A stretch of 64,000 nucleotides of DNA from Clusia tigrina (taxonomy: Eukaryota; Arthropoda; Insecta; Diptera; Clusiidae): NCBI GenBank assembly GCA_920105625.2, contig OV050030.1, forward strand, positions 322,386,531-322,450,530, given 5' to 3'. The notes below the pieces were generated by a model. The model had not been told where the DNA came from, did no database searches, and saw only the letters and a list, made by a program, of their open reading frames with translations. Of this stretch, positions 9,535 through 21,059 are shown in pieces; within the stretch, counting starts at the first letter, position 1, and each line of letters starts with the position of its first letter. A program made the position numbers and the translations under genes.

Positions 9535-10081
9535 TGTATCAAATGCAACCATGCGTTTGAGATTCGCACATAGCGAAAATAGGTTCTGCGAGTATTTGAA
9601 AGTTTAGTTCGTTTCTGGCAATGGACCTAGTGCTAATGGAGCAGTGCGAGAGTGTCAAGGAACAGTGCGGTAGTGATGTGCTTTGAAAAAGGAAATACGA
9701 GACGTGATCTGGGAATGGAAGATCAGTGCTGAGACGAGGTGCAAAGAAGGTGCAATAAGGGCAACGCCCGAATAACAGCAAGTATGAGCAGTGCCACAGG
9801 TATTCTTAGAGCATATTTATGTAGACATATATTCGCAGAATATATGTGTGTGTATATATATATTTATAAATATGTATGCCTATATGTGCTAATAATGTAT
9901 TGTATTGTGCGCCAAATATATTTTGTATACATGCATCGCATAATTCCCAGTAATCTCTTGAGCTCAATTAAGTAAAATAAAAAGTGGGTTTTTCATAAGC
10001 TTTTTCCACTTAAACAGATTGGGTTTTATTTCCATTGAATTGCTGTAAGTATTGTGATAGTTTCATTGTCGATTCGAAACA
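9535..10081 (+). repeat. 3' LTR of BEL/Pao element
   Basis: 547 bp starting TGTATCAAATGC and ending AAACA, followed by the ATAAT target duplication. It is 78 bp shorter than the 5' LTR, mainly because it lacks the minisatellite. The region from about 9780 onward is near-identical to the 5' LTR, with scattered differences. Confidence 0.9.
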
Positions 10082-10086
10082 ATAAT

Positions 10087-10730
10087 AATAGCGATACACA
10101 ATGTGGGTAACAAACCGACCTTTGTGACGTAAAGAAGGCAGGAAGTGATTGATCTAACACTAACTAATAGGTTTCTGGCAGATCAAATAAAACAGTGGAA
10201 AGTTCTGACAGAGGTATCTCTCTCGGATCACTGTTCGATAGAATTTCGACTTGACGACAAGATAATAATGCCGGAAGATCGAAATCCACAAAAGGCGGAC
10301 TGGGACAAGCTTGGGGCTCTTGTTGACGAGAGAACTCCCAGATTCACTAAACTCAGAATCATAGCGAAAATCGAAGAGGCGATCCAACGGGTAACGAGTA
10401 CGTTGATAGAATGTTATGAGGAAGTGTGTCCGTTCAGAATGAACAGGCTGGGTAGAGTAGATCCATGGTGGAATGCTGAAATTTCAAAGCTCCGAAAAAA
10501 GTCCAGAAAATTTCTGAATAGGGCTTTAAAAACCCGAAAAGAATAAGACTGGACTGAATATCAAATAGCTCAGAGAATCTTTAAGAAGAACATTAGGTCA
10601 GCCAAAGTGGACTCTTATAGAAATTTCTGTAGTGAAATTGACAACATGAATGAGTCTGCTAGGCTGTGCAGGATGCTTAAGCGGGACCGTGCAGTTAGAC
10701 TGGACTCTCTTCGCAGGTATCTTCTCTATT
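10087..10730 (+). pseudogene. LOA A endonuclease C-terminus and linker
   Basis: Directly after the BEL target duplication the LOA frame resumes as IHNVGNKPTFVT, then EVIDLTLTNRF, VSLSDHCSIEF (the SDH block that closes APE-type endonucleases), then a linker with DPWWNAEISKLRKKSRKFLNRA. The frame runs open at 10145-10546, stops, and continues in the same frame with RIFKKNIRSAK and FCSEIDNMNESARL. A nuclease of this type nicks the target to prime reverse transcription. Stops at 10129-10131 and 10544-10546 inactivate it. Confidence 0.82.
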
Positions 10731-10894
10731 ACCAATGCAATGGTTTAAACCTGCAATACCCTTCTGAAAACCCACTTCCCGGGTAGCAGAATCATTACAC
10801 AGGAACGATGATGGAGGGATGACAGCTCGAATGGTGGAATCACGAGACGAAACTAGTATACGACATCAAAAATTGTGTGTTTGATCTTTTTACA

Positions 10895-12026
10895 ACTTTA
10901 AGTCACCTGGCCCTGATAATGTATACTCAATAATGTTAAAGAGAGGGGATAAGATCAATAGGGCCTGGAAAAATATCTTAGGGTAGTCTTCATTCCCAAA
11001 GGAAAGGATGACTACGCTTTAGCGAAAAGCTTCAGGCCGATCAGTTTGACATTGTGCATGTTGAAAGGTCTGGAGCGTATGGTGGAGAAGTACATTAGGG
11101 CTTGTTTAATGTTGAATACCCCCTTAGTATCCATCGAACATCGTAACAGGGCAGGAAACTGGTGAATACACAATGGGGCTTTCGATAATGCTACCTTTGA
11201 CTCTATGTGCACGCCTGTTAGACGAAATGGGGTGGACGAAACTATTGTCAAGTGGATCCATTTCATATTTTCAAAATGGCTGTTAACTGCTGGAGAGACA
11301 AACGACAATTTTACCGTGGCAGAATTTGCTCGAGGATCTCCTCAGGGCGGCATACTCTCTCCTCTTCTGTAGTATTTTGTGGTGGACTCTCTTCTGAATA
11401 AGTTACAGAACCATGAAGTAAACATCCAAGAATATGCGGATGATGTATGTGCACTGGCAATGACAACGCCATTAATGACTCGGGTGTCTACGCTCAGGCA
11501 TATACGGATGATGTTGGCTGTCTTGTGACAGGTCCATCCCTTATGATTGTCTGCAGAAGGGTGCAGAGAACTCTGGATATGATTGACACGTGGTAGAGTG
11601 CGAATGGGCTATCGGCTAATCCTGTCAAGACTCTTTACCAGAATGAGAAAGCTTGATGGACTTATTCTGCTTACACTAAAAGGAGTCACTATCCAGCTAT
11701 CCAAGGAAATCAAATATCTTAGAGTCATCCTTGACAACAAACTTCTTTGGAAAACACATGTCGAACTGAAGACATCCAAAGCACTGTCAGTTTTCTGGCA
11801 GTGTAAGAGTATTTTTGGTAAGACATGGGGTCTTTCCCCTAGTAAGGTCCTATGGATCTAAGATCTATTATCACCTATGCATCGATGGTTTGGATGAGCG
11901 AGAGTCTGCTGTAGGGGTCAAAAAAGCTCTATCAAAACTACAACGTGCTGTGGCCATATGCTGTACCGGAGCATTTCCGACTACTCCAGGCCCGGTACTT
12001 GATGCTTTGGTGAATCTCCCGCACTA
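10895..12026 (+). pseudogene. LOA A reverse transcriptase
   Basis: The blocks appear in order but scattered over frames: LALIMYTQ or SPGPDNVYS near 10905, KSFRPISLTLCMLKGLERMVEKYI near 11030, an insertion-like region, then ARGSPQGGILSPLL (11325-11370), the catalytic EYADDV (11431-11448), EIKYLRVILDNKLLWKTHVELK (11705-11775) and a thumb near 11790-12020. A second, partly duplicated QAYTDD-like stretch occurs at 11495-11515. At least three frameshifts and several stops are present. Confidence 0.8.
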
Positions 12027-12068
12027 GATGTTTTCATCCGCGGAGAGGCCATTAAGGCCATCTGCAGA

Positions 12069-12641
12069 GTGAAACATGGTGGCCACTGGTATGGGGTGTA
12101 CTCGATATTGGACGACAGCGCAGGCACTGACATCGATTCTGCAATCCTGTCTATGCCCCCGGACTCCATGTCGTCAACCGTCATACTAGAAAAGCGGTAC
12201 AATGTGTTGCTGCTAGAGGCTCATTCATGGTTAGATCCCGAGAACGAGCCCGGCAAACACTGCTGCCGTATTTTCACTGATAGCTCCAGGACTGAAGACG
12301 GTTCAGGTTCTGGTGTCTTCGTGGAATCTTGTGGGACCCGTCGGTTCTTTGCCCTTGGTCTGCATGCGTCTGTGTTTCAGGCGGAGGTGTATGCGATACT
12401 TGAGGCGATGGACTTTGTTGTGGAAAACAGGTGGAAAGGCAAATCTATTTGTGTCTGCAGTGACAGCCAAGCTGCGCTCATGGCCTTGGATAGCCCTACC
12501 ACCACTTCCACGATAGTCAGGTCCTGTAAATCCAGGCTAAATTGTGTTGGAAAACATAATAGTCTGACGCTGACTTGGGTACTGGGACACGCTGGCATTG
12601 CGGGTAACGAGACCTCTGACTTTGGCCAGGATGGGCTCTGA
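12069..12641 (+). pseudogene. LOA A RNase H domain
   Basis: A 190-codon open frame contains RIFTDSSRTEDGSGSGVF (catalytic D), FQAEVYAILEAMDFV (catalytic E), ICVCSDSQAALMALDS (catalytic D) and LTWVLGHAGIAGNETSD (His and final D). All four acidic positions and the late His are kept, so this domain has decayed less than the RT. An RNase H downstream of RT is the feature that places the element in the LOA/I/R1-like group rather than Jockey. Confidence 0.88.
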
Positions 12642-13065
12642 GGCTGTTTTCATTGGCCCTGAGCCTGTTCTGCCACTCCCTTCTGCTGTCATCAAAGCCA
12701 CTGCAAACAAGTGGGTTGATTCGACCCACAAGCGAGCATGGCGGGCTGAGAGGGGCTGCGGATGGACGAAAATTATGCTACCTGCTATCTCTGACCGATG
12801 GTCACGGTTCCTTCTATCTTTAGGTAGGAGGGACTGCAGGCTGTTGGTTGGCGTGATGACAGGGCACTTTCTGTGGGCTAGGTACATGGAAAGGATTGGC
12901 ATACCAGACAGTGCGCTGTGCCCAGCCTGTGGTGAAGAAGGCGAGACGGCGGACCATTTTCTTTGCGTCTGCAATGGATATATACTCTGTCTGAGTGCTG
13001 CACTTACTAAACTGTTCCGACAAAACAGAAAAAAAATGTGCACTGGCATCAGCATTGCCCCATAG
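12642..13065 (+). pseudogene. LOA A C-terminal Cys/His tail
   Basis: In the frame open at 12598-13065, residues near the end read TGHFLWARYMERIGIPDSALCPACGEEGETADHFLCVC, a CPxC...H...C knuckle that ends ORF2 of many R1/LOA/I-type elements. The sequence then passes without a clear 3' end into a second LOA fragment at about 13066. Confidence 0.8.
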
Positions 13066-13330
13066 GACTGTATGTGCAAACGTACAGAAAACTCTGTACA
13101 AAATGGCTGAGTGGTGCACTTCCCAGGGACTTACAATTAATCCAAGCAAGACAACTGTGGTATTGTTTACACGAAAAAGAAAATTGGTAGGACTTAAACT
13201 ACCAGTACCAAAATGTGTAAATATCAGTCTTTCCATGCATTAAAGGCGTCGTTCTTGATAGGAAACTCACTTGGAAGACGCGTGTTGAACTGAAGGTTAG
13301 TCGGGCACAAAAAATATTTGGCGAAGACGG
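13066..13330 (+). pseudogene. RT palm/thumb piece of LOA element B
   Basis: The frame reads TVCANVQKTLYKMAEWCTSQGLTINPSKTTVVLFTRKRKL and then, after a shift, VLDRKLTWKTHVELKVSRAQ. This is the region after the YADD box, so it is out of order relative to the tail of element A just upstream and must come from a separate copy. Only about 260 bp remain. Confidence 0.7.
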
Positions 13331-13379
13331 ACAAGACTCAAACACTGACTGAGGTCAATAGGCGGGTGGATGCCCTTGG

Positions 13380-14290
13380 TATTAAATGGCGGGATGCTTT
13401 AGGGGGCCCAGCAGCTCAAAGACGGTTGCTGGAGTAGGCCGGGAGGGACCGACAAAACATGTTCGTCCTTCTAAGCAGGCCTACTATAGTAGGCCATGAG
13501 GGTCATGGCCAAACATGAGGCTCTGCCCACGGACCAGCTCACTTAAGAGCAACCCAAATCGGTAGAGTGGGCAAAAGGGGTGCTAACCCGACGGGTACTG
13601 CTCAAAGAGGCAACGATCGGGGAAACAGACAAGTGGTGTCGCCAAAACGCAAAAACTGGCCTTCCAGAAATACCTGCCGTAGAGCGACGCTGTCAAAGGT
13701 GGGGGCGATATGCTAGTCATCATATACAGGAAGGAGGAGGAAGAGGTTATACGTAACGATAAGTCGAGGTTGGTGGAGCTAGCGATTGCTGAAGTCCACC
13801 TCCAGGTATTGGAGGAAACCTCTAGACACCCTCCTTTCTGTCACGATGCGGGCTATTTTCCGGGCAAGGACAAGCTCATCGTATGTGATGATGCAGATCA
13901 GCCATGCTCTACAAGCCTGCGGTAAGCAAGGTTAGCGGGATTTGACCGGGAGGCAGGGTAGATAGCGACAGCAGAGAAGAAGTTCCCAGCAGACCCAGAG
14001 CTCTGGTTTGGATCCCGGCTAAGCCAGCTGAGCAGGCAATGATAAGAGATTTTTGGATCTTGTAATAGGGACCTGTCAACTCATAACTGGAGGTTGGGCA
14101 AACTACAGGAACCAGTGGAGGGAAGAAGACAGTTGTTGCTGATCCTCCACGACGAATCCCTTACCTTACTGTCAGATAAAAAAGGGATGGTAGGGTTGGC
14201 GTTCGTTGACGCAATCATTCGGAACTACCGCAGCGACGTTTAAGGTTTGGAACCGGAGGGGATAGAGGGTGACGAATTATAACTGCCAAT
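13380..14290 (+). pseudogene. ORF1 of LOA-type element C (DUF4780-like)
   Basis: A degraded ORF1. The best stretch is the open frame 13710-13925 with LVELAIAEVHLQVLEE, PPFCHDAGYFPGKDKLIVCDD; downstream in shifted frames come ELWFGSRLSQLSRQ, LEPVEGRRQLLLILHDESL and VGLAFVDAIIRNYRSD. The order and wording match the conserved C-terminal region of LOA-clade ORF1 proteins (the DUF4780 type). Its function in the element is RNA binding, by family. Several frameshifts and stops. Confidence 0.65.
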
Positions 14291-15840
14291 TATAACTGCG
14301 CAACGAGAGTTATGGGAAAATTATTGCAGGGACGTGGAAGGAACATCGGAAGCAACCAGACTAAGAAGACTCCTAATGATGACACCGTTCAACTTGGGCT
14401 ACCTAAAAGGTCCGGCGGATGTGTGTAGTGCATCGATCGAGGGATTTGTAGCTCTTCTCTTAGATATGCATTCATAGGCATTAGCACGGTGGAGTGTAAT
14501 AACTCGAAACCTATGGGCAGGCTGTTAGAGATAGATAATGTGATAGTTACAGTTCAAAAAGTTGAGTAGGTTATTAACAGCTTTGGCTGTCACAAATCGC
14601 CGGGTCCAATTGGAATCTACCTCAGAATTACAGCAATCTCGGAATATAATTGTACCCTGGGTTGTGGCGGCAATTATAAGTTGTTAACCTGGGCTATATT
14701 ATGATGAAGGGAAACGAAGGTTTCCTTCATACCCAAAGCAGGCACGTCCTCGCATGTTAATCCTAAAGACTTCAAACCAATCAGTCTCACGTCTTCTTCC
14801 TAAAAACATTGGAGAGGCTGATGGATGTACACTTAACGGAAGTTATACATGCTGGTGGAATCTCCTCGGCACAGGTTGCATATATGAATTGCAAATCTAC
14901 AGAGACGGCGATACACTTACTCATTGGTATTGGCACAAGCCATTCAGGAGAAGGATTTTGGACTGGTGGCTTTCATTGAAGGCGCATTTAATAATATAAC
15001 TTCGAATACTATTACGGGAGCGTTAGGGCGTTGATCCTAATGTGCTTGCACTGGTTGACACTATACTCGTCGGAGCTTAGGGACCTGCACTTTAAGCAGA
15101 CAGGTCTGAAGAGGTACTCTTCATGGAGCAGTTTTCTCCCCCCTAATCTGGAATTTGGCGGTAAATTCCTTACTGCTAGCCCTAGAGAGGGCGGTTGCCA
15201 CGTTATCGCCTATGATGACGATTTGGCAATTGTGATTAGAGGGAAATATCCAAACACTCTAATGGATATTTTGCGCTCTTACATGCCATGCCTACTTGTT
15301 GAACGGAAAAAAGGGGACTAGGGCTCTAACATGGTCACGCTTACTTGTTGAACTAAAGGAAGGGGATTAGGAATAAACCCCGATAATATGGAATTAATCC
15401 TCTTCTCTAAGAAAAATATATCTCCTACGGTCTCCGCGTTAAAATACAAACGTGTGGAAATTCCGATGAAGGAGGTGGTCTAATATTTGAGATTAAGACC
15501 AGACAAGAAACTTACCTGGAAAATTAATATTGAGGAAAGACTTAGGAAGGCCATTATTGCCTTGTACACTTCTAAAAAAGCGGTCTGAATTAGGTGGGGA
15601 CTATACCCACGAATTATGCACTGGCTGCCAATCTCTGTGGTCAGGCCTATTTTGTTATACGGAATACTGGTATGGTACCCAGCCACTCAGAAACAAAGCT
15701 ATTTTTAGCTTCTGAGCAAGGTCCAAACATATGTTTTCTTTAAGGACCACCCCAACTAAAGCATTAGAAGTGATACTCAACCTACCTACACTAGATCTAG
15801 GAAAAAAAGTCCTGCGGCGGAAGTAACGCTCTATAGATAA
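14291..15840 (+). pseudogene. RT region of LOA/Jockey-type element C
   Basis: Broken frames read ENYCRDVEGTSEATRLRRLL and GYLKGPADVCSA (RT N-terminal region), PKAGTSS and DFKPISLTSS near 14730-14800, AYMNCKSTETAIHLLIGIG near 14880, FIEGAFNNITSNTI near 14970, VIAYDDDLAIVIRGKYP (15198-15252, the YADD box changed to YDDD), GINPDNMELILFSKK near 15370, RPDKKLTWKINIEERLRKAI near 15490 and RWGLYPRIMHWL near 15590. It decays near 15830. There are many stops. Probably the ORF2 that belonged to the ORF1 just upstream. Confidence 0.7.
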
Positions 15841-17689
15841 GGCTACATTTTGAGCAATTTCAGTGTACGCCAATATCGCTTCTTTTAAAACCAATTTTCA
15901 TCTTCTATAAACCTTGTCGACTTCTTTTACAGCTTCGAAAAATTTAACTTTAATTTTTTCTTGAGACTCTTAAGTAATAAGGTTTGATAGACTTCTGCTC
16001 ATCTAAATATTTATCAAATGCAAATTCCACAGTTTGAAGAAAGAAATGAACATTGTGATTATATATCAGTGTTATAATTCTGAATTTCCGACTCTTCTCT
16101 GTAACCTAAATTATTAGTACAGATGGCTGAATTTTGTAAAGCATTTTTGGCTTTGGTATCTTGATTCTCATTTAATTGCACACAAACCATTAGATCAACA
16201 TAACTACCACCCAAAAATACTTCATTATCAATTATAAAACTGTCTCTGCACTTCATTGCTCTTACAATCGTTATATGGTTTATAGTTTTTTTTTATTCTG
16301 GTACACAAAGAAATAATTTCTTAAGCAACTTTAAAATGCTGGGTCACACAGAAGATATTCTTTTAATTTATAATTAACAATAAAGAAGAAATGTATAAAA
16401 GCTTATTGGACAGGTTTTTTTAAATGTACATATTATATACATAAATACTAATTTAAATGTTGAAAAATCACAGAAATTTAATTATATATAGTTTAGTTCA
16501 AAAATATAATTTACTCTATTATACTGTCCAAAGTTTTTATATTTTACATCTTTTAAATATTATCAGATTTTACAGCCTATAATTTTATTGCATATTTTTA
16601 AGGAAATATGAAGATATTTATGAAAAGGCGGCGGAGTCGTTTTACTCAGACTCCTACCCAAAAACTAAAATCTTCTCGACTCAGACTCCTCAGCCCTAAA
16701 TAATTCTTCTGGAGTAGTCGTGTCTTTAGTTCAAATGAGAGTCGATAGTAAAATTCCTAACTGACGTTCTAACTTGTAAGACCTGGTTCTGCATTTCAAT
16801 AAAAGTCGATTGGAAAACCCAACTTCCATTAAACGCACAGAATACTTAGAATCTGAAGGTTGGTGTGCGAAAGAGGAAGAAAAGATTCCGAGTATAGGAT
16901 TTAACCTCTTTATATTGCAGTTTTATAAAACTCTCCTCTGAAAGTGTTGTTGGGTGTACCCCGTTGTTTGGCTCATCTGCTACCAACGTACAATTCAAAC
17001 TATTGCTATGGCAGTGAAAGCTAGTTACTTGTCACTTTCCTGACCCTTGGCCACTAATAAACCGTACCCGGAATTTACCTGTTGTTTACTGTTGTCAATC
17101 GCATGAAAATGTTGTTGTAGTATTGACGATGTTGTAATTTGAGGCTGTGTTGTTGAAATATCGTTTGAGACTGTTGAAGAGCAACTTCGTATTGTCTACT
17201 GTGGTTTTCACCAGCAACATTTATTATTCTTGCAATTGTTTAGTGTAGACTTTTTTGTTATTGTAATAATTCTCCTGCTATTGTATTATGATTTATATAT
17301 CTGTGTTGGTCAACCGGCTCCATATTAGTCCCGTTTGTGGATGCTATGCATTCACGCAATTGGCTTAGCATAGTTCTTTTTATAATACTGTCCGATCTAA
17401 TGTTCTCGCATTGTACTGTGAATTTTGGAATTATATTTATTTTATGCGGCTATTTTGATTGCGCTTAAGCTTGTTAAAGTGAAACGCCTCGTTTAGTGTA
17501 GTGCGTTAACAACAGCCAATCGCAGTATCTTGCATAATTGTTGACCTTATTTTAGGCGATACCAACAAGCTTCAACTCACACTAGTTTAGTGCACTTTTG
17601 TTTCTTTTTCAACAGTATAATATGTAAATATTATGGTTCATTGCTGAGTACGGCGTATTAAGGTACTTAAATACTATTGTTTTTAATTG
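15841..17689. other. Unassigned AT-rich stretch
   Basis: No coding signal, terminal repeats or RNA gene could be recognised on either strand. The only long frames are short and of low complexity. GACTCC/ACTCAG-rich text around 16630-16730 and TTGTTG-rich text at 17080-17280 are compositional oddities. Confidence 0.5.
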
Positions 17690-17851
17690 TTTGAATCGGA
17701 GTACCCTAACAGCAACAAAAACTGCAGAACCCGTTAAAATAGACACAACTGCAGAATCCGCAGCAACAATTCAATTTGCCTCCTCCATCCATAGCAAAAA
17801 AAAAAAATTGTAATAAACCAGCAAAGCAGACAGGAATTTACTGGTACATCG

Positions 17852-19960
17852 CACAGTGTGAGATTTAGTCAATCTAGCATCTCAAAATTAATTTTTATAT
17901 GAAGTTTTAGAGATATCAACTTGAAATTTGGCACGATCGTTAAGGAGATTATAAGCTTCAATATGGTGAAAGATAACTAATTCCAACTAGTGTCAAAGGG
18001 GACTATTTCCGAACTATCCTCAAAAACACTAGTTGGGGACAATTTTTTTTTACACATTTATATTCAAAATTTCTTCTTTTTTTCTCTTCTAACTAAAACT
18101 TGTCGATATATTGATATAAATACCCACATACAACCATTTCTATAAAATGCTTCAAGTTTCGAACTTTAGTTTTCGATGATTCTTTGCAAATGAGAAAAAT
18201 AAAAAGTTAATGTTGTTTCAATGTTAAATTTATTGATATCTAAAACATAATAAAGAGGAAAAATTAAAAAATTCAACGAAACTTATTAAAAGAATGGAAA
18301 ATATTCAAAATAAGATATTAATCAAAAACCAAAATAAAGAAATTATATACAAATTATACAAAAGTAAAAAGCGAAAAGTAGAAATAAAAAAAAAATAAGA
18401 AATTTATACAAAAATAAAAATTCCAGAGAGCTGCAAGCAAAGTTTTTTATGCTAAATCATCAAATTCATCATTTAGTTGGGTGTCAGACAAAAGTGCAAT
18501 GACCTCAGAAGGTAAAGTAGAACGCTTGGTTTTTGGGGGCAAACGTAAACTTGCAATCAAAGGGTCTGACGTGATAAGCAACCTATGCAATAAATCTATG
18601 TTAGTGTCAACTCGGGACGTTTTTCTTGTGAACAGTTCGCGATACTGTCTCGACTCTTTATTGCGTGCTTCTTGCGCTTCTTCAGAAAAGTTTCCTATGG
18701 GAAGAATGCATGAAGAAATGATAGCTCCTCCATGAAACAATATTTTGTGGAGAGTTACTGGCATATAGTACCAAGGATATAAACTCAAATAAAGCTCTCT
18801 TGTTTCTGACGTAAAATTTTGGAACGCATCTATATTGATAAAATCCACGGTATTGCTCAGTTGATAAATTTTCGTCTACGATCATGGCCAGTGCTTGATC
18901 TGGTGTAAGACTTTTCTTTTCAGTAATGCTTACCCTTGCTCTTTTTATAGCTGTACCTCTCGAAGGGGATGCAGCCGACAACTCTTTGACAATGTTTGCT
19001 GAGTCTCTTTTTCCACAGGATCTCAGATGCATTGCGGTAGCCATAGTTAATTTTTCCGAAGCTACATTTGACATTAACTCTTTGCATTTCCGTTTTTGTG
19101 TACTCGAAGCACTTTCAGCAAACTCTTTTTCTCGCCTTCCGCGTTGCGGTATTTGTTTTGAAGTTGATGGTGCGTGATCAAGATCAAAATCAGCATCATA
19201 AATTTTTGAACTTAGCCAAATAGCATTGTCAAGCATAAATCTTGCTTTATCACGGTGAGATTTGCTCCATCGCGATTGAAATTGGAAGCAAAGCTTTTTT
19301 ATACGATCTTTAATTTTGGTATCGTCAACATCTGGTCCAAAAATTGATATAACGTGCTTTTCGACCGCTTCTGTTTTTTCGCTTTTCACCTTGCTCAACC
19401 AAATCCAAAATAGCTCCTCTCGCGATATTTCACTCATACTAAAAAAAGGCAAAAAATGGGCAGGATTTTATTTTTTTAATTTGTTTTGAGCACATTAACA
19501 AAGATTCTGCTGGCATTCCCATCACGAAACTCCGTGAGACTTGGAAGTTCTAGTCTATCAAAGATTTGAAAGCTTTAAAATTTGTCTTATCTTTTAGGTG
19601 GTTATAAAACAATTTTTTCAAAATACTTGAGTGCAAAAATAAATTAAATAAAAATTTTAAGTTTAAGTAATAACCTTCAATACAAAAAATATTTTAGGCC
19701 AAAAAAAAAACCACTCACAACTTCGGCCTGATCACTCAAACTTTTGTGATCAATGCAAGCTTGCAAATCAATTGTTGCATGCTATGCAATTGCACGTGTT
19801 TGATAGCTCTTATCACGCCAATAACATTTTTTTATTCTCTTTTGTGTTTGTTTTCGTAACAATTGGGGTCTCTTCTCACGTAAAAAAAAAATATGAGCGA
19901 GTTACGAAAACATTTTTTTTTGAATTTCGAGATGCTAGATTGACTAAATCTCACACTGTG
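17852..19960 (-). mobile_element. Transib DNA transposon, internally deleted, TSD CATCG
   Basis: The two ends are inverted copies for about 32 bp: CACAGTGTGAGATTTAGTC then AATCTAGCATCTC. The element is flanked by the 5-bp duplication CATCG (17847-17851 and 19961-19965). A 5-bp duplication and ends opening with a CACAGTG-type heptamer are defining traits of Transib, the family related to RAG1. At 23 bp from the heptamer lies an A-rich nonamer-like block (TCAAAATTA at the left end). The enclosed minus-strand gene resembles Transib transposase at both termini but lacks the middle. At 2.1 kb it is shorter than a typical autonomous element of about 3 kb. Confidence 0.82.
18447..19452 (-). pseudogene. 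Transib transposase, core deleted and frameshifted
   Basis: The N-terminal part (19437 down to about 18850, likely start MSEISREELF) is a 195-residue domain with IKKLCFQFQSRWSKSHRDKA and ends with LTPDQALAMIVDENLSTEQY, a block that precedes the catalytic core in this family. The frame then changes near 18850 and the C-terminal part (to stop 18447) reads TLHKILFHGGAIISSCILPIG, FSEEAQEARNK, YRELFTRKTSRVDTN, LLHRLLITSDPLIASLR. The Glu in EEAQEARNK aligns by eye with the third catalytic acid (E962 region) of RAG1. The segment carrying the two catalytic Asp residues is absent, so no active enzyme can be made. Part of the downstream gene could be read from either of two frames (18682-18850 overlap). 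Confidence 0.75.
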
Positions 19961-20031
19961 CATCGTAGTGAAGCATAAACTAAGCCCTAAAAACTAAACA
20001 GGTAGGCAAACAAAAAAAGGAACAAAATTTA

Positions 20032-20730
20032 ATGTTTGTACTAAAGACACTTCTAACAAAAATGGAAACCCGCTTTGAAATATTATCAACAATAGAGTAT
20101 TCTTCTTCTAAAATTGATAATATATCTTATAATAGCAAATCACATAAGCCTCTACCCATTTACCTTCGAGAAAATAGCTCAAACGCACTTGTACAAAGCA
20201 TAAGTCAGCTCATTGGGAAACTAACGTTCATGTAGTTCCATTATAAAAATTGAAATATACGACAAAACCAACTATCGTTTATTGGCAGAGAATTTTCACC
20301 GTAATAAAAAAACTACTGCACCTATCAATTGAAGAGTAGTAAGGGCATTGGAGTAGTAATAAAATACATTGAACCAGATGTGGTTACAGTGAGAATAAAA
20401 AATGAGCTCGAAGATACTGGAGTTGACGCCAAATCTGTGCATAACATAAAAAATGAACCTTGTTTCGAGTTGTGTTGGAACCGATATAAATGAACTTACA
20501 AAATTTGAAACGCATCCGATTTATGACTTGCGTTACTTGCTCTATCGTAGGATCAATGTTGAAGAGCCACTCAAACGTAAAGGGCCGGAACAGTGCATTA
20601 ACTGCCAAGAATATGGTCACACAAAAACATACTGCACACTACGTAATGTATGTGCTGCTTGTGGTGACCTACACTAAACTAGCACAGATACTAAAAAATG
20701 TAGTAATTATGACGGCAACCACACAGTGAA
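20032..20730 (+). pseudogene. Jockey-type Gag (ORF1) remnant
   Basis: Frames in this interval read KPLPIYLRE, GVVIKYIEPDVVTVRIKNELEDTGV, HNIKNEP, HPIYDLRYLLYRRINVEEPLKRKGPEQC, then INCQEYGHTKTYC and VCAACGDLHT. This is the order of a Jockey ORF1: the central RNA-binding fold followed by CCHC knuckles (CxxCxxxGHxxxxC). At least three frameshifts. The piece of gag upstream lies before the Transib insertion. Confidence 0.72.
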
Positions 20731-21059
20731 CTATAGACGGTGACCAGTGATTATTGAGCTTAAAAACAAAATCAATCAACGTCATCAAGTCATTAAAATC
20801 AACAAAGTTACCACTGTACAAGTCACTCATAATTTATAGCAAATGTCTCATAGTACTATTGTCCCACTAGCAATCTCTTATGCTAATATAGTAAAATCCA
20901 AACCAAATAATAACAGCAGTAATACGACAACACAATCGCTAAAGCAATGTTAATGAGCTTAATTCAATGCATGACACAGTTTATGACTTCAATGCAAAAT
21001 ATCGTGCAAGATATAATAAAATCCAGAATCGAATAATGCAGATATTCATCGCACAAAAA

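Larger units (their letters stand above)
3037..10081 (+). mobile_element. BEL/Pao LTR retrotransposon, 7045 bp, TSD ATAAT
   Basis: Two LTRs (3037-3661 and 9535-10081) that begin TGTATCAAATGC and end GATTCGAAACA bracket gag and pol in BEL/Pao order: gag, protease, RT, RNase H, integrase. The element is flanked by a perfect 5-bp duplication ATAAT (3032-3036 and 10082-10086), the length typical of this superfamily. Immediately after the 5' LTR is a primer binding site matching tRNA-Tyr. Pol carries an in-frame stop, a frameshift, further stops and a deleted integrase core, so the copy is dead, while gag is intact. It sits inside LOA element A and is therefore younger than it. Its strikingly long leader (3662-5112) holds a structured segment and a tandem array, described separately. 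Confidence 0.93.
541..13070 (+). mobile_element. LOA-clade non-LTR retrotransposon A, split by two later insertions
   Basis: Pieces of one non-LTR element lie in consistent order and strand: ORF1-like 1249-1715 and 2648-2782, endonuclease start 2811-2942, endonuclease end 10087-10560, RT about 10895-12026, RNase H 12240-12641 and a zinc-knuckle tail to about 13065. The presence of RNase H together with an APE-type endonuclease and a C-terminal Cys/His tail fits the LOA/I group. Removing the element at 1716-2644 and the BEL at 3037-10081 (each with one target duplication copy) rejoins the reading frames. The 5' end near 541 is inferred only from where non-coding leader-like sequence begins. 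A stretch of the endonuclease (roughly 150 codons) is missing between the two halves, so the copy was already defective or was deleted later. Confidence 0.7.

Noticed and set aside
12820..13236. 138-codon minus-strand frame opposite the LOA tail
   Set aside because: Antisense shadow of the RNase H/zinc-tail region and of fragment B, which have clear motifs on the plus strand.
18481..19177. Plus-strand frames opposite the Transib transposase
   Set aside because: Shadows of the minus-strand transposase, whose blocks match the family.
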